Shown: positions 34,018 to 44,067, counted from the stretch's first letter. The stretch: DNA of 46,241 bases from an uncultured Bacteroidales bacterium (GCA_905234795.1 CAJOIQ010000018.1:1-46241); one strand, 5' to 3'. Notes: generated from the sequence alone by a model not told the origin. Translations and numbers: made by a program.

Positions 34018-36266
34018 GTTTTTCAGAGTTTACACGTGAGGATTACGAACTGATTTCCCGGGATTATGCCAAATTGCGGGAAAGCGCCCAAAAGCGTTGC
34101 GCAAACGACGCCGAGCTGGAAGTGGTCCAGCGCGCCTTCGAGTTTGCCAACGAGGCCCACAAAAACGTGCGCCGGCGCAGCGGAGAACCCTATATGCTGC
34201 ATCCTATAGCGGTAGCGCAGATTGTGGTGGACGACATCGGCCTGGGTTACAAATCCATATCGGCCGCCCTGCTGCACGACGTAGTGGAAGACACGGACTA
34301 TACCGTGGAGGACCTCCGGGAGCGTTTTGGAGACAAGATTGCCACGCTGGTGGACGGCCTTACCAAAATCAAGAACGTGCTGGATACGGAGCAGAAGACC
34401 CACGGCACCGACATTTCCCAGCAAAGCCTGCAGGCCGAGAATTTCAAGCGCATCCTGCTCACCATGAACGACGACGTGCGCGTAGTGCTCATCAAACTGG
34501 CCGACCGCCTGCACAACTGCCGCACTATCGAACACATGCCGGAGCACAAGCGGGACAAGATCCTGAGCGAGACCATGTTCATCTTCATTCCGCTGGCCCA
34601 CAGGCTGGGTCTGTACAGCATCAAGAGCGAACTGGAGAACATCTGGCTGCGTTTCAAGGAGCCCGAGGCCTACGAAGAAATCAAATCCCTGATTGACCGC
34701 AAGGTGCAGGAAAAAGGCCAGGAAATGACCGATTTCGTAAAGCCGATAGAAGAGGCGCTGAACGCCTCCGGATTCAGCTACGAGATCAAAAAACGCATCA
34801 AAACCCCTTACTCGGCCTGGCGCAAGATGCAGACCAAGGGCATATCCTTTGACGAAGTCTATGACCTTTACGCCATCCGCATCATCTTCGACAGCGACAA
34901 AATGTCCAAGGAGACCGAGCGAGACCAGTGTTATCATATCTTTTCCATCATTACGGGCCTGTACCGGTATATGCCGGAACGGTTGCGGGACTGGGTAAAG
35001 CATCCCAAATCCAACGGCTACGAAGCCCTGCACTGCACGCTGCTCAGCGATTCCGGCATTTGGGTGGAGGTTCAGATCCGCACCCGCCGCATGGACGATA
35101 TTGCCGAAAAAGGCATTGCCGCCCACTGGGTATACAAGAAGAACGGCATGATGGGAGAGGGAGACTATGAGATGGACAACTGGCTCAACCGCATCAAGGA
35201 GATCCTGGTGAATCCGGATATCAATGCGCTGGAGCTGCTGGACATCATCCACAACGACCTCACGGCCACCGAAATATACGTCTTCACGCCCAAGGGTGAG
35301 CAGCGCAGTATCCAGAAAGGCGCCACAGCGCTGGATTTCGCCTTCCTCATCCACTCCGAAGTGGGTTACAAGTCCATCGCGGCCAAGGTGAACCAGAAAC
35401 TGGTAACGCTGAGCCACGTGCTCAAGACCGGAGACAAGGTGGAGATTATTACGGCCCAGGATGCCAAACCTTCCCCGGAATGGCTCAAGTTCCTCACCAC
35501 GCATCGCGCCCGTACGCTGGTGACCGACTATTTCAAAGCCCAGCGCAAACAGACCATGGATTATGGCCGTAAACAGCTGGAAACCACCGCCGAGAATTTG
35601 GGCATCACCCTGAACGAAGCCCTGCTGCAGCGCCTGGAAGTGGCCTACAACGTGAGCTCCCGGGATGAACTGTACAACGGAATCGGCCTGGGCACCATTT
35701 CCCTGGACAATTTCGAGGAAATCATGAAGAAATCCTCCGGCACGCGCATGTCCTGGATCCGCCGGGTTCTGCGCATGGAGGAAAAGCCCGCCGCCAAAGA
35801 GCACGTGGGAGAGACGGTCATCATCGGCAGCACGGATCCCAATGCCCCCCGCATCCACATTGCCAGCTGCTGCAATCCCATCCCCGGAGACCCTGTCATC
35901 GGCTTTAAAGCGCCCGACGGCACGGTAACCATCCACAACAAGACCTGCAAGGTGGCCGAGAGCATCGCCGCCATGCACGGGGACTGGGTGGTGGTGCCCA
36001 AATGGCTGGAGCAGGTGGAAGACACCTCCTTCCTGGTGCGCATCACCCTCAAAGGTCTGGACCGTGTGGGTATGGTGAACGAGATTTCTCGCTATGTGTC
36101 CCTGGTGATGGGCGTTAATATGAGAAGGCTGTTCCTGCAGGCCGAAAGCGGCCTGTTCGAAGGCTACATAGACCTGTATGTGAATTCCCGTGAGACGCTG
36201 GACAAGATGATCAAGAAGTTATCCTCCATCGAAGGAATAGAAAATGTAAGCCGGAGCGAACTATGA
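34014..36266 (+). CDS. rel: Bifunctional (p)ppGpp synthetase/hydrolase (Rel/SpoT)
   Basis: Controls the stringent response. It has 750 residues. The N-terminal hydrolase HD domain has YMLHPIAVAQIV, AALLHDVVEDTDYT and KLADRLHNCRTIEH. The synthetase domain has KTPYSAWRKMQTKGISFDEVYDLYAIRIIF and HPKSNGYEALHCTLLSDSGIWVEVQIRTRRMDDIAEKGIAAHW. A TGS domain (EIYVFTPKGEQRSIQKGATALDFAFLIHSEVG), a zinc-finger/ZFD region (HIASCCNPIPGDPVIGF) and a C-terminal ACT domain (ITLKGLDRVGMVNEISRYVSLVMGVNMR) follow. Both catalytic sites look intact. It overlaps its neighbours on both sides, so it is co-transcribed with the membrane and envelope genes. Confidence 0.96.
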   Translation: MSFSEFTREDYELISRDYAKLRESAQKRCANDAELEVVQRAFEFANEAHKNVRRRSGEPYMLHPIAVAQIVVDDIGLGYKSISAALLHDVVEDTDYTVEDLRERFGDKIATLVDGLTKIKNVLDTEQKTHGTDISQQSLQAENFKRILLTMNDDVRVVLIKLADRLHNCRTIEHMPEHKRDKILSETMFIFIPLAHRLGLYSIKSELENIWLRFKEPEAYEEIKSLIDRKVQEKGQEMTDFVKPIEEALNASGFSYEIKKRIKTPYSAWRKMQTKGISFDEVYDLYAIRIIFDSDKMSKETERDQCYHIFSIITGLYRYMPERLRDWVKHPKSNGYEALHCTLLSDSGIWVEVQIRTRRMDDIAEKGIAAHWVYKKNGMMGEGDYEMDNWLNRIKEILVNPDINALELLDIIHNDLTATEIYVFTPKGEQRSIQKGATALDFAFLIHSEVGYKSIAAKVNQKLVTLSHVLKTGDKVEIITAQDAKPSPEWLKFLTTHRARTLVTDYFKAQRKQTMDYGRKQLETTAENLGITLNEALLQRLEVAYNVSSRDELYNGIGLGTISLDNFEEIMKKSSGTRMSWIRRVLRMEEKPAAKEHVGETVIIGSTDPNAPRIHIASCCNPIPGDPVIGFKAPDGTVTIHNKTCKVAESIAAMHGDWVVVPKWLEQVEDTSFLVRITLKGLDRVGMVNEISRYVSLVMGVNMRRLFLQAESGLFEGYIDLYVNSRETLDKMIKKLSSIEGIENVSRSEL

Positions 36267-38065
36267 AGCTGAGTAAATTCATACCCCTGATTCCGGCCAC
36301 GCTGGTCTTGGCCTCCCTGATGTTCCCCTGGGGCTGCGCCAACACCACCCAGCCCCCGTCCGGCGGCCCCAAGGATACCATTCCCCCGGTAATCACCAAG
36401 CTGTCCCCCATGCCCGGAAGCGTCAACGTGCCCAGGCACAAGACCAAACTGGTTTTCACCTTCAACGAATATGTGAAAATCAAGGATGCCAACGGCGTAT
36501 TCCTCTCTCCCCCGCTGGACAAGAAGCCCAAGGCCAGCATCAGCGGAAAGAGCGTGGTGGTCACTTTCGAGAGCGACCTGGACAGCGCCACCACCTACAC
36601 GCTGGACCTTACGGGAGCCATTGCCGACAACAATGAAGGCAACCTGTTCCCGGGCTATACCCTGGTATTCTCTACCGGCAGCCAGATAGATTCCATGTGC
36701 ATGACCGGTCTGGTACAGGACTGCAATACCATCATGCCCATGAAGGGCGCCACCGTACTGCTATATAAGGATCAATCCGACTCCGCGGTGTTCCTGAAAC
36801 GGCCCGTCGCAGCGGCAAAAACCGACGACTGGGGCTTTTTCAGCATCCGGAATATCCAGGACACCCTGTATCGGGTCTATGCCATCAAAGACGAGAACAA
36901 CAACAACATGTATGACCCGGAGACCGAGCGGATTGCCTTCCTGGATTCCCTGTTCCGGCCCAGCATCATGTACAACGACTCCCTGTACGAATTCAAGAAA
37001 TTCGACATGAAGGATACGGCCCTTTGCCTGGCCCGCAAGGCCCAGATAGAGCTGAACGTGTTCCGTGAGCGCCCTTCCAAGCAGTTTATCGTGAAGAAAG
37101 AGCGTGTGGGAGACCGTACCGCCTACCTTACTTTCATGGCTCCGGACGCCGTCATCCACGACATGCGCATCAAGGGGTTGCCCCGGGAAAAACTCATCCG
37201 CCAGTTCAACCTGCAGCGGGATTCCCTGGAGCTTTGGGTAAACGACCAGAGAAAGATGCCCGACACCCTGCAGCTGGTCATCAAATACGACAAGACGGAT
37301 ACCACCGGCAAACTCAAGCCCACCGAGGAGACGGTCAAACTCACCTACACCAAGGAACAGCGGGCCGAGCTGATGAAGAAGCAGAAAAACACGCGTGACC
37401 GTAAGCACGAGGACACCCTTTGCGTGATGACCACCACGGCCGAACCTACCACCGTAGAACAGTACGGCTTTGAAGTGGAATTCAAGTATCCGCTCATTGA
37501 GGAAGGCTGGGATTTCCTCACCTTCCGCAGCGTGAATCCCCGCCAGCAGGAGGCTCCGGGAACCGTGAAGGTAATCCGTGACTCCACCAATCTGCGTCAC
37601 TTCCGGATTATGCCCACCACGCCTTTCCAGGTGGGTTACGACTATTTCCTCAAGATTCCGCACCGCAAATTCCGGGATATCAACGGTTTCTACAATGATT
37701 CCACGGAGCTCAAAGTCACCCTGCCCACCGACGAAAAACTCAGCTCCATCACCTTGGATCTGAAAGGCGTGCACAACAAGTACATCGTAGAGCTGCTCAA
37801 CGAGAAAAGGGACAAGACCATCCGCAGTTTCATCATCCAGAAAGACGGAGAACTGCTGTTCCCCTATCTGAAGGCCGGCAACTACTGCATACGTCTCACG
37901 GAGGATGTGAACCGGAACAATATTGTGGACACCGGCAACCTCCTGGAACACCGTCAGCCGGAAAAAGTGCGTTTCTTCAAGCCCGACGGAGAGAAATTTC
38001 TCATCAAAGTGCTGGAGAAGGCCGAAATGGTATGGGATGTGAATATGGAGGAACTGTTCAAATGA
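36263..38065 (+). CDS. Big_5 (Ig-like) domain lipoprotein
   Basis: 600 residues. The signal sequence reads MKLSKFIPLIPATLVLASLMFPWGC, with a lipobox-like WGC (Cys25). The first domain is Big_5/SbsA-like: PPSGGPKDTIPPVITKLSPMPGSVNV, FTFNEYVKIKD and TTYTLDLTGAIADNNEGN. A transthyretin-like segment (TDDWGFFSIRNIQDTLYRVYAIKDENNNNMYDPE) and further beta-rich domains follow. This arrangement is common in Bacteroidetes surface or periplasmic lipoproteins without known activity. Overlaps both neighbours by ATGA. Confidence 0.85.
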   Translation: MKLSKFIPLIPATLVLASLMFPWGCANTTQPPSGGPKDTIPPVITKLSPMPGSVNVPRHKTKLVFTFNEYVKIKDANGVFLSPPLDKKPKASISGKSVVVTFESDLDSATTYTLDLTGAIADNNEGNLFPGYTLVFSTGSQIDSMCMTGLVQDCNTIMPMKGATVLLYKDQSDSAVFLKRPVAAAKTDDWGFFSIRNIQDTLYRVYAIKDENNNNMYDPETERIAFLDSLFRPSIMYNDSLYEFKKFDMKDTALCLARKAQIELNVFRERPSKQFIVKKERVGDRTAYLTFMAPDAVIHDMRIKGLPREKLIRQFNLQRDSLELWVNDQRKMPDTLQLVIKYDKTDTTGKLKPTEETVKLTYTKEQRAELMKKQKNTRDRKHEDTLCVMTTTAEPTTVEQYGFEVEFKYPLIEEGWDFLTFRSVNPRQQEAPGTVKVIRDSTNLRHFRIMPTTPFQVGYDYFLKIPHRKFRDINGFYNDSTELKVTLPTDEKLSSITLDLKGVHNKYIVELLNEKRDKTIRSFIIQKDGELLFPYLKAGNYCIRLTEDVNRNNIVDTGNLLEHRQPEKVRFFKPDGEKFLIKVLEKAEMVWDVNMEELFK

Positions 38066-38925
38066 GGAAACTGCTTCTCATAGGGTTGCTGCTGACGGCA
38101 GCATTATCGGCCCGGGCCCAGGTGGACCTGGAGAAGGAGTTCTTTTCCCTGCCCGATACCGTAACCAATGCCTATCTGGACAGCCTGACCATCGAGGTGG
38201 CCGCACCCAACGACTATTGGATGGCTGGAGCTTACGGCGGCGCCTCGGTACAGTTTGGCTTCTGGAACCCCAGCCGCTACACAACGGGCCACTGGGCGGG
38301 TCCGGTCTATGGCGTTTCCTTCATCCGCTATTACACCATGTTCGGTATCTTCCACAACATGGGCCTGGAAATGGGCGCGCAAATGAATTATGAGGGTTAC
38401 GAATTCAAATTCAACAAGGAAACCGGCTACAGGGCCACCGAATCCGGAGCCTACAAAGTGACCATGAAGGTGCCCGAGGCCTATTTCCTGTCCCATTTCC
38501 ATGTAGATATGGGAGAACACTTCAAGCTGCTGGCCAAGCTGGGTATCTATGGAGGATACCGCATGAGCATCTCCCGTACCCTGGACGACGATTATGCGCC
38601 CTACGAGACTTATCAGCAATATGTGAACAGTTTCCGGGACTATGACCGCCGATGGACCTATGGTGTGCAGGGCGGAGTGGGATTCGGCCTCATGTTCTTC
38701 CCTGTCGAGTTCCACGTGAACGTCCAGGTGAAGTGGGGATGGGAGAGTTTCTGGGAGCCCGACTACGCCAGCCAGTATTATTACAGGTTCGCCTATCCCC
38801 TGGACGGTGCCATCACCTTTGGCATGTACTATCAGCTTACCCCCCGCTACGGCCATACCCGCAGCCAGCTCAAGAAACTGGCCCGCAAGATGGTGCAGCA
38901 GCAAATAGAACAGAAGAATGACTAA
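38062..38925 (+). CDS. Outer-membrane beta-barrel protein
   Basis: 287 residues from the ATG at 38062 (ATGA overlap). Signal peptide MRKLLLIGLLLTAALSARAQ. The mature part shows alternating aromatic/hydrophobic strands ending in Tyr/Phe (e.g. YGGASVQFGFWNP, YGVSFIRYYTMFGIFHNMGLEMGAQMNYEGYEF, LAKLGIYGGYRMSI, FHVNVQVKWGWESF), typical of a PorT/OMP_b-brl-like barrel. The final segment is a basic helix rather than a canonical C-terminal strand. It sits between the Big_5 lipoprotein and ispG. Specific function unknown. Confidence 0.75.
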   Translation: MRKLLLIGLLLTAALSARAQVDLEKEFFSLPDTVTNAYLDSLTIEVAAPNDYWMAGAYGGASVQFGFWNPSRYTTGHWAGPVYGVSFIRYYTMFGIFHNMGLEMGAQMNYEGYEFKFNKETGYRATESGAYKVTMKVPEAYFLSHFHVDMGEHFKLLAKLGIYGGYRMSISRTLDDDYAPYETYQQYVNSFRDYDRRWTYGVQGGVGFGLMFFPVEFHVNVQVKWGWESFWEPDYASQYYYRFAYPLDGAITFGMYYQLTPRYGHTRSQLKKLARKMVQQQIEQKND

Positions 38926-40204
38926 GCCTATGAAAACCCGGACAGTCCATGTAGGAAACGTCCTCATCGGCAGCGACCACCCCATTGTGGTCCAGACCAT
39001 GTGCAACACGCATACGGCCGATGTAGAGGCCACCATAGCCCAGTGTCTGCGCCTTGTAGAGGCCGGTTCCCAGCTCATCCGCATCACCGTTCCTTCCCTT
39101 AAGGACGTACCTGCGCTGCAGGAAATCCGCAGCCGCGTGCCGGCCGAAGTCCCCCTGGTGGCCGACATCCATTTCTCGGCCGAAGTGGCCATGGCCGTGG
39201 TACCCGTAGTGGAAAAGATCCGCATCAATCCGGGCAACTTCCACCCCAATCACGACAAAGCGCGGGAACTCTTCCGGGAACTCCTGGAAAAGTGCAAGGA
39301 GTATGACAGAGCCATCCGCATCGGCCTGAACCACGGTTCCCTGGGCAAATATATCGTAGAGAAATACGGCAACACGCCGCAGGCCATGGCCCTGGCCGCC
39401 ATGGAGTGGGTGGAAATGTGCATCGAGGCCGATTTCTACAATGTAGTGGTGTCCCTCAAGGCCTCCAACACGGTGGTGATGGTACAGGCCTACCGCGAAC
39501 TGGCCCGCATGATGCAGGAACGGGGCGTGGTCTTCCCCCTGCACGTGGGCGTAACCGAGGCCGGCAACGGCGACAGCGGCCGCATCAAGAGCTGCGTGGC
39601 CATCTCCACCCTCCTGTCCGAGGGCATCGGCAACACCATACGCGTCTCCCTCACCGAACCCCCGGAGAACGAAATTCCCGTAGCCCGCTACCTGGCCGAC
39701 CGCTACGGCCTTCCGGCACAGGTACAGGTTCCGGGAGACATCGGCCCCAAAATTAGTCTCCCGGAACCTGTGCCTGCGCCGGAGGACGTCCACATTTTGG
39801 CTGCCGCGTGCGACTGGGGGGCTCCCCTGCTGAACCATGAGGTGGACGACATTCCCATTGAGGACGAATACCTCAAGGACGAGATCATGCAGGCCTGCAG
39901 ACGGCGTTTCTATAAGCCGGAGTACATTGCATGCCCCGGCTGCGGACGTACGCTCTATGACCTGGAAAACACCTTTAATAAGGTTAAGGAACGCACCTCC
40001 CACTTCAAGGACGTAGTCATTGCCGTCATGGGCTGTATTGTGAACGGCCCCGGAGAAATGGCCGACGCCGACTACGGTTACGTGGGAGAAGGCTACGGCA
40101 AAGTAACCCTGTACCGTAAAAAAGAACCCGTCCTCAGGCATATACCCGAGGACGAGGCTGTTGATAAGCTGGTGGAGCTGATTACTGCCGATCTGGCAAA
40201 ATAG
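38918..40204 (+). CDS. ispG: 4-hydroxy-3-methylbut-2-enyl diphosphate synthase (IspG), compact form
   Basis: Penultimate MEP-pathway enzyme, [4Fe-4S]-dependent. It has 428 residues. The TIM-barrel part has VGNVLIGSDHPIVVQTMCNTHTADVEATIAQ, VADIHFSAEVA, KIRINPGNF, GLNHGSL and PLHVGVTEAGNGDSGRIKS. The cluster domain has IACPGCGRTLYDLE and MGCIVNGPGEMADADYG. Bacteroidetes, Chlamydiae and plants normally carry an extra A* domain of over 200 residues between these parts (total about 600). Here the link is only about 70 residues, and its middle is the palindromic element at 39713-39782. Starts at 38918 (MTKPM) or at the second Met at 38930. Its 3' end overlaps convergent psd by 23 bases. Confidence 0.93.
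   Translation: MTKPMKTRTVHVGNVLIGSDHPIVVQTMCNTHTADVEATIAQCLRLVEAGSQLIRITVPSLKDVPALQEIRSRVPAEVPLVADIHFSAEVAMAVVPVVEKIRINPGNFHPNHDKARELFRELLEKCKEYDRAIRIGLNHGSLGKYIVEKYGNTPQAMALAAMEWVEMCIEADFYNVVVSLKASNTVVMVQAYRELARMMQERGVVFPLHVGVTEAGNGDSGRIKSCVAISTLLSEGIGNTIRVSLTEPPENEIPVARYLADRYGLPAQVQVPGDIGPKISLPEPVPAPEDVHILAAACDWGAPLLNHEVDDIPIEDEYLKDEIMQACRRRFYKPEYIACPGCGRTLYDLENTFNKVKERTSHFKDVVIAVMGCIVNGPGEMADADYGYVGEGYGKVTLYRKKEPVLRHIPEDEAVDKLVELITADLAK
39713..39782. repeat. GGCCGAT-loop palindromic element inside ispG
   Basis: Arms 39713-39739 and 39756-39782 pair at 25 of 27 positions (inner 15 perfect, ending CCGGGAGAC). The 16-base loop is ATCGGCCCCAAAATTA, the core in reverse orientation. It encodes a Pro-rich linker (VQVPGDIGPKISLPEPVPAPE). 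Confidence 0.88.
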
Positions 40205-40859
40205 CCAGGACGCTTTCTACGGCGCGTACCTTATCCCCCACTTTTACTTTTACTTCGGCTTCCAGCGGGACGAACAAGTCTATGCGGGAGCCGAATTTAA
40301 TTACGCCGCACTGGTCTCCGCGGTACTCGATCTTTCCAGGCTCGGAATAGCAAACGATACGGCGGGCGAAAGTTCCGGCAATCTGCTTGAAGAACACTTC
40401 TCCGTAGGCATTGCTCAGGCAGGAGGAGGAGTGCTCGTTGAGCTCGGAACTCTTGGGATGAAAGGCCAGGAGGTATTTCCCGGGGTGATACTTGTAGTAT
40501 TCCACTTTTCCGCTGATGGGCCAGAAGTTGCAGTGTACGTCAAAGAAATCCATGTACACAGAGATCTGGATACACTCCTTCTTGAGGTACTCTTTTTCGA
40601 ATACTTTCTCCACAATTACCACTTTACCATCGGCCACGGATGTAACCAGACGGTCGTTGTCGGTAAAGGGCGTTTCCCGGTTGGGCACACGGAAGAACCA
40701 GGTGATGAACACCATGAACACCACCATGGCGGCACACAGCGGAATGCTCACCCACAGGATGGGGATAAAGCGGGCCGACAGGAAAATGAGCACGGCGCAG
40801 ATACACCAGGACGTAAGGATGGTCCCGTAGGAATCGTCGTCTATCTTAATCCACTTCAT
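40182..40859 (-). CDS. psd: Phosphatidylserine decarboxylase (short, PSD-B-like)
   Basis: Makes phosphatidylethanolamine from phosphatidylserine. It has 225 residues, the short form. Two N-terminal membrane helices (ILTSWCICAVLIFLSARFIPILWVSIPLCAAMVVFMVFITWFF), then VADGKVVIVEKV, ISVYMDFFDVHCNFWPISGKVEYYKYHPGKYLLAF and the self-cleavage site GVIKFGSRID, where Ser191 would become the pyruvoyl group. Fits as the last gene of the rsfS-ftsH-cdsA-psd run: cdsA supplies CDP-diacylglycerol, though phosphatidylserine synthase is not in the window. Confidence 0.92.
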   Translation of the reverse strand: MKWIKIDDDSYGTILTSWCICAVLIFLSARFIPILWVSIPLCAAMVVFMVFITWFFRVPNRETPFTDNDRLVTSVADGKVVIVEKVFEKEYLKKECIQISVYMDFFDVHCNFWPISGKVEYYKYHPGKYLLAFHPKSSELNEHSSSCLSNAYGEVFFKQIAGTFARRIVCYSEPGKIEYRGDQCGVIKFGSRIDLFVPLEAEVKVKVGDKVRAVESVLAILPDRQ

Positions 40860-40862
40860 AGG

Positions 40863-41696
40863 CTAAACAAGTCCAAATAATACCAGATAAATATATGCGG
40901 CGGGGAAAGCGAACAGCGAGCTATCGAAGCGGTCCATCAGGCCGCCGTGACCCGGAATGATATTGCCGGAATCCTTGATGCCCGCGGCGCGTTTCCACAT
41001 GGATTCAAACAGGTCTCCAAAGACGCCCATCACATGCATGATGGCCGATACGATAAGGCAATGAAGCATGGAAAAAGACCAAAGACCGGTCCAATGAAGG
41101 ATGGCACCGGCTAACATGGCCATGAGCATGCCGCCGATGAATCCGGCCCAGGATTTCTTGGGAGAGATGGTGGGGCACATCTTGGCCGGCCACACTTTCT
41201 GGCCCAGGAGCATCCCAAAACAGTAGGCTCCCACGTCCGACGCCCAGATGATACAGAAGAAAGACACCATGAGCAGGCCGCTGAACTCCCCTGTCCGGCT
41301 CACCAGAGCATTGGAAAGCGCCAGCGGCAGGGCAATATACACAAGACCGGCATACAGGTAACCGGTTTTGAGGAAATCGCTATGATCCTTCAAGAATAAG
41401 GAACGGACCATCAGATACAGGACGCCGATGATGCTGAAGGACACAAAGGTTCCCATATGATGGCCGATGAAGAAATAGTAGTTGGCCACCAGGAAGATGA
41501 AAACGCCTACGAAGATGGCGGAATACTGCAATCCGCGGTAGGTGTTGCCCATGGTCATCCGGTAAAACTCATACAGCATGACGCCTGTGATAAAGGCGAA
41601 CAGGACCACATACAGAGCCTCATAAAACAAGAGCCCTCCCAGCATCACTGCCAGGAAGAGGGCTCCGAAGATGGTGCGTTTTACCGTACTATTCAT
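40863..41696 (-). CDS. cdsA: Phosphatidate cytidylyltransferase (CdsA)
   Basis: Converts phosphatidate and CTP to CDP-diacylglycerol in the inner membrane. It has 277 residues with about eight membrane helices. The CDS signature appears as SPKKSWAGFIGGMLMAMLAGAILHW and GDLFESMWKRAAGIKDSGNIIPGHGGLMDRFDSSLFAFPAAYIYL, with the conserved KRxxxxKD...PGHGGxxDRxD core. It overlaps the end of ftsH by 8 bases and psd follows after 3 bases. Confidence 0.95.
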   Translation of the reverse strand: MNSTVKRTIFGALFLAVMLGGLLFYEALYVVLFAFITGVMLYEFYRMTMGNTYRGLQYSAIFVGVFIFLVANYYFFIGHHMGTFVSFSIIGVLYLMVRSLFLKDHSDFLKTGYLYAGLVYIALPLALSNALVSRTGEFSGLLMVSFFCIIWASDVGAYCFGMLLGQKVWPAKMCPTISPKKSWAGFIGGMLMAMLAGAILHWTGLWSFSMLHCLIVSAIMHVMGVFGDLFESMWKRAAGIKDSGNIIPGHGGLMDRFDSSLFAFPAAYIYLVLFGLV

Positions 41697-43638
41697 GTTC
41701 TGTGAATTGATCGTCCTGGGCAGGTTTTACCTTGGGGCCCAGCACCTTCTCTATATCTTCTGCAAAGATAACTTCTTTTTCCAGAAGAAGCGCGCCCAGC
41801 TGCATGAATTCCTCCTTATGGTCCGTAATAATCCTGAGCGTGCGCTTGTGAACGTCGTCCACAATGGCTTTCACCTCCTGGTCCATGAGTTCGGCCGTTT
41901 TCTCCGAATAGGGTTTTACCAGGTTGTAGCCGCTGGTCCCCGTGGAATCATAGAAGGAAAGCGGGCCCACCTTGGCGCTCATACCCATATACTGGACCAT
42001 ACCATAGGCCATGCGGGTCATGCGCTCCAGGTCATTGAGGGCACCGGAAGAAGGTTCTCCGTTGAGCACTTCCTCGGCCACGCGGCCGCCGATGAGCATG
42101 CTCATCTGGTCCATCATTACGCTCCTGGACCAGTTTTTGCGCTCCTCGGGCAGGCTCCAGGTAAGGCCCAGGGCTTTGCCGCGAGGGATGATGCTCACCT
42201 TGAACACGGGATCGGCATACGGCAGCAGCCAGCCCACCAGGGCGTGACCGGCCTCGTGGTAGGCGGTGGTGCGTTTCTCGGCCGGTGTCATGATGGTGTT
42301 GGACTTGCGCTCAAGGCCTCCGATAATGCGGTCTACGGCATCCAGAAAGTCCTGCTGCAGCACTTTCTCGTGATTGCGGCGGGCGGCGGTAAGGGCCGCC
42401 TCATTGCACACATTGGCAATATCGGCCCCGGAGAAACCGGGCGTATGCTTGGCCATGAAGGCCACGTCAAAGTCGTCTCCCAGCTTGATGTCCCGCAGGT
42501 GTACCTGGAAGATTTCCTCACGCTCCTTGAGCTCCGGCAGTTCCACGTGAATCTGACGGTCGAAGCGGCCGGCACGCATCAGCGCCTGGTCCAGGATATC
42601 GGCCCGGTTGGTGGCGGCCAGCACAATGACACCGCTGTTGGTGCCGAAACCGTCCATCTCTGTAAGGAGCTGGTTCAGAGTGTTCTCGCGCTCGTCGTTG
42701 GAAGAGAAACCGCCGTTCTTGGCACGGGCACGGCCCACGGCGTCAATTTCGTCAATGAATACGATGCAGGGGGCTTTCTCCTTGGCCTGACGGAAGAGGT
42801 CACGGACGCGGGACGCACCTACGCCCACGAACATCTCCACAAAATCGGATCCGCTGATGGAGAAGAAGGGCACGTTGGCCTCCCCAGCCACGGCCTTGGC
42901 CAGTAGGGTCTTACCGGTTCCGGGAGGGCCCACCAGCAGGGCGCCCTTGGGGATTTTACCGCCCAGGTTGGTGTATTTCTGGGGATTCTTGAGGAAATCC
43001 ACAATCTCCATCACTTCTTCCTTGGCGCCATACAGGCCCGCCACATCCTTGAAGGTAACCTTCACGTCGCCTTTCTCGGTTTCCCTGGCGGTGGACTTGC
43101 CTGTATTGAACGGGTTCATACCGCCTCCAGGGCCGCCTGCGCCACGGTTCATGCCGCGGAACATGAGCACCCAGAAAACAATGAGGATGAGCAGCGGAAG
43201 AACGGCCTGGAGGATTTCCATCCACATGCGTTCCTCGTTCTTGATCACCACCTTGAACTGCTCCACGGGGGTGAGTTCGGCATTGATGGCGGCAAAACTG
43301 GTTTCGGGATCAAACTTGGTGGAAACCAGGAAATAGAACTGCGGGGCGCGCTTGGGAGGGACGCCGCCGCGGAACTTGTCCGTATATTTAGCCAGACGCT
43401 CCGGGCGCACCTTGACTTCTCCCTTGAAGTCATTGCGCACGAACGTAATCTCGGCCACGTCTCCCTGGCGGATCATTTCCTGGACCTCGGTCCATTCGAT
43501 CTTCTCGGGATCGGCGCTGCGCTGGTTGTTGAACAGCAGATAGCCTATGCCGATGAGAATAATGAAGTACAGCCAGGAAAAATTGAAGGTAAAGCTGAAT
43601 ATTTTGCGACCGTTAGGGTCTTTCCTTTTGTCTGCCAT
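41689..43638 (-). CDS. ftsH: ATP-dependent zinc metalloprotease FtsH
   Basis: Membrane-anchored AAA+ protease for quality control. It has 649 residues. An N-terminal TM ([19 protein letters not shown]), a periplasmic domain, and a second TM ([14 protein letters not shown]) are followed by a Gly-rich linker. The AAA module has Walker [19 protein letters not shown], Walker [13 protein letters not shown] and the SRH region [19 protein letters not shown]. The protease zinc site is HEAGH (His461, Glu462, His465). The start is immediately next to the rsfS stop. Confidence 0.97.
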   Translation of the reverse strand: MADKRKDPNGRKIFSFTFNFSWLYFIILIGIGYLLFNNQRSADPEKIEWTEVQEMIRQGDVAEITFVRNDFKGEVKVRPERLAKYTDKFRGGVPPKRAPQFYFLVSTKFDPETSFAAINAELTPVEQFKVVIKNEERMWMEILQAVLPLLILIVFWVLMFRGMNRGAGGPGGGMNPFNTGKSTARETEKGDVKVTFKDVAGLYGAKEEVMEIVDFLKNPQKYTNLGGKIPKGALLVGPPGTGKTLLAKAVAGEANVPFFSISGSDFVEMFVGVGASRVRDLFRQAKEKAPCIVFIDEIDAVGRARAKNGGFSSNDERENTLNQLLTEMDGFGTNSGVIVLAATNRADILDQALMRAGRFDRQIHVELPELKEREEIFQVHLRDIKLGDDFDVAFMAKHTPGFSGADIANVCNEAALTAARRNHEKVLQQDFLDAVDRIIGGLERKSNTIMTPAEKRTTAYHEAGHALVGWLLPYADPVFKVSIIPRGKALGLTWSLPEERKNWSRSVMMDQMSMLIGGRVAEEVLNGEPSSGALNDLERMTRMAYGMVQYMGMSAKVGPLSFYDSTGTSGYNLVKPYSEKTAELMDQEVKAIVDDVHKRTLRIITDHKEEFMQLGALLLEKEVIFAEDIEKVLGPKVKPAQDDQFTEHE

Positions 43639-44013
43639 TTACTTCTGTGCTTTTGCAGCGGGGGTTTTGCGCTCTTTGTATTCTTTGCGGGGAACATCGG
43701 CCCAGAGAGCCTCCAGCCGATAGAATTCCCGGTATTCGTGCAGGAAGATGTGCACCACAATGTTGCCATAGTCCTGGATAATCCAGAAATTGTTCCCCTC
43801 TCCCTGACTGCGGTAAAGGGTATGGCCTTCTTCCTTCATCTTCTCGGCGATATTGTCGGCGATAGCGCCCACCTGGGTGGTATTGGAACCGTCGCACACC
43901 ACAAAGAAATCGGTGATGGCGCCGTCAATGGGCCGCAGGTCCAGCGATACCACGTTCTGTCCTTTCTTGTCAATGATGGCATCGGCGATGAGCCGAAGAT
44001 CATGTGTAATCAT
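43639..44013 (-). CDS. rsfS: Ribosome silencing factor RsfS
   Basis: Binds L14 and blocks subunit joining under starvation. It has 124 residues. The DUF143 core is intact: LIADAIIDKKGQNVVSLDLRPIDGAITDFFVVCDGSNTTQVGAIADNIAEKM, GNNFWIIQDYGNIVVHIFLHEYREFYRLEALWAD. The C-terminus is a short Lys/Ala-rich tail. First gene of the operon with ftsH, cdsA and psd. Confidence 0.95.
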   Translation of the reverse strand: MITHDLRLIADAIIDKKGQNVVSLDLRPIDGAITDFFVVCDGSNTTQVGAIADNIAEKMKEEGHTLYRSQGEGNNFWIIQDYGNIVVHIFLHEYREFYRLEALWADVPRKEYKERKTPAAKAQK

Positions 44014-44036
44014 AAGTGCATGAGTTTTAAATCATA

Positions 44037-44067
44037 CAAATATAATCAAAAATAAAGCCATTGCAAA
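44037..44067 (-). promoter_or_regulatory. Promoter of the rsfS-ftsH-cdsA-psd operon
   Basis: On the minus strand TTTG (44064-44067), 19-base spacer, TATATTTG (44037-44044), 23 bases before the rsfS ATG at 44013. Confidence 0.7.

Noticed and set aside
34023..35978. 651-codon open frame opposite rel
   Set aside because: Same reason: it mirrors the codon pattern of rel, with no motif or start signal of its own. Similar long shadows lie opposite icd, acnA, DUF4954, kbl and ligA.
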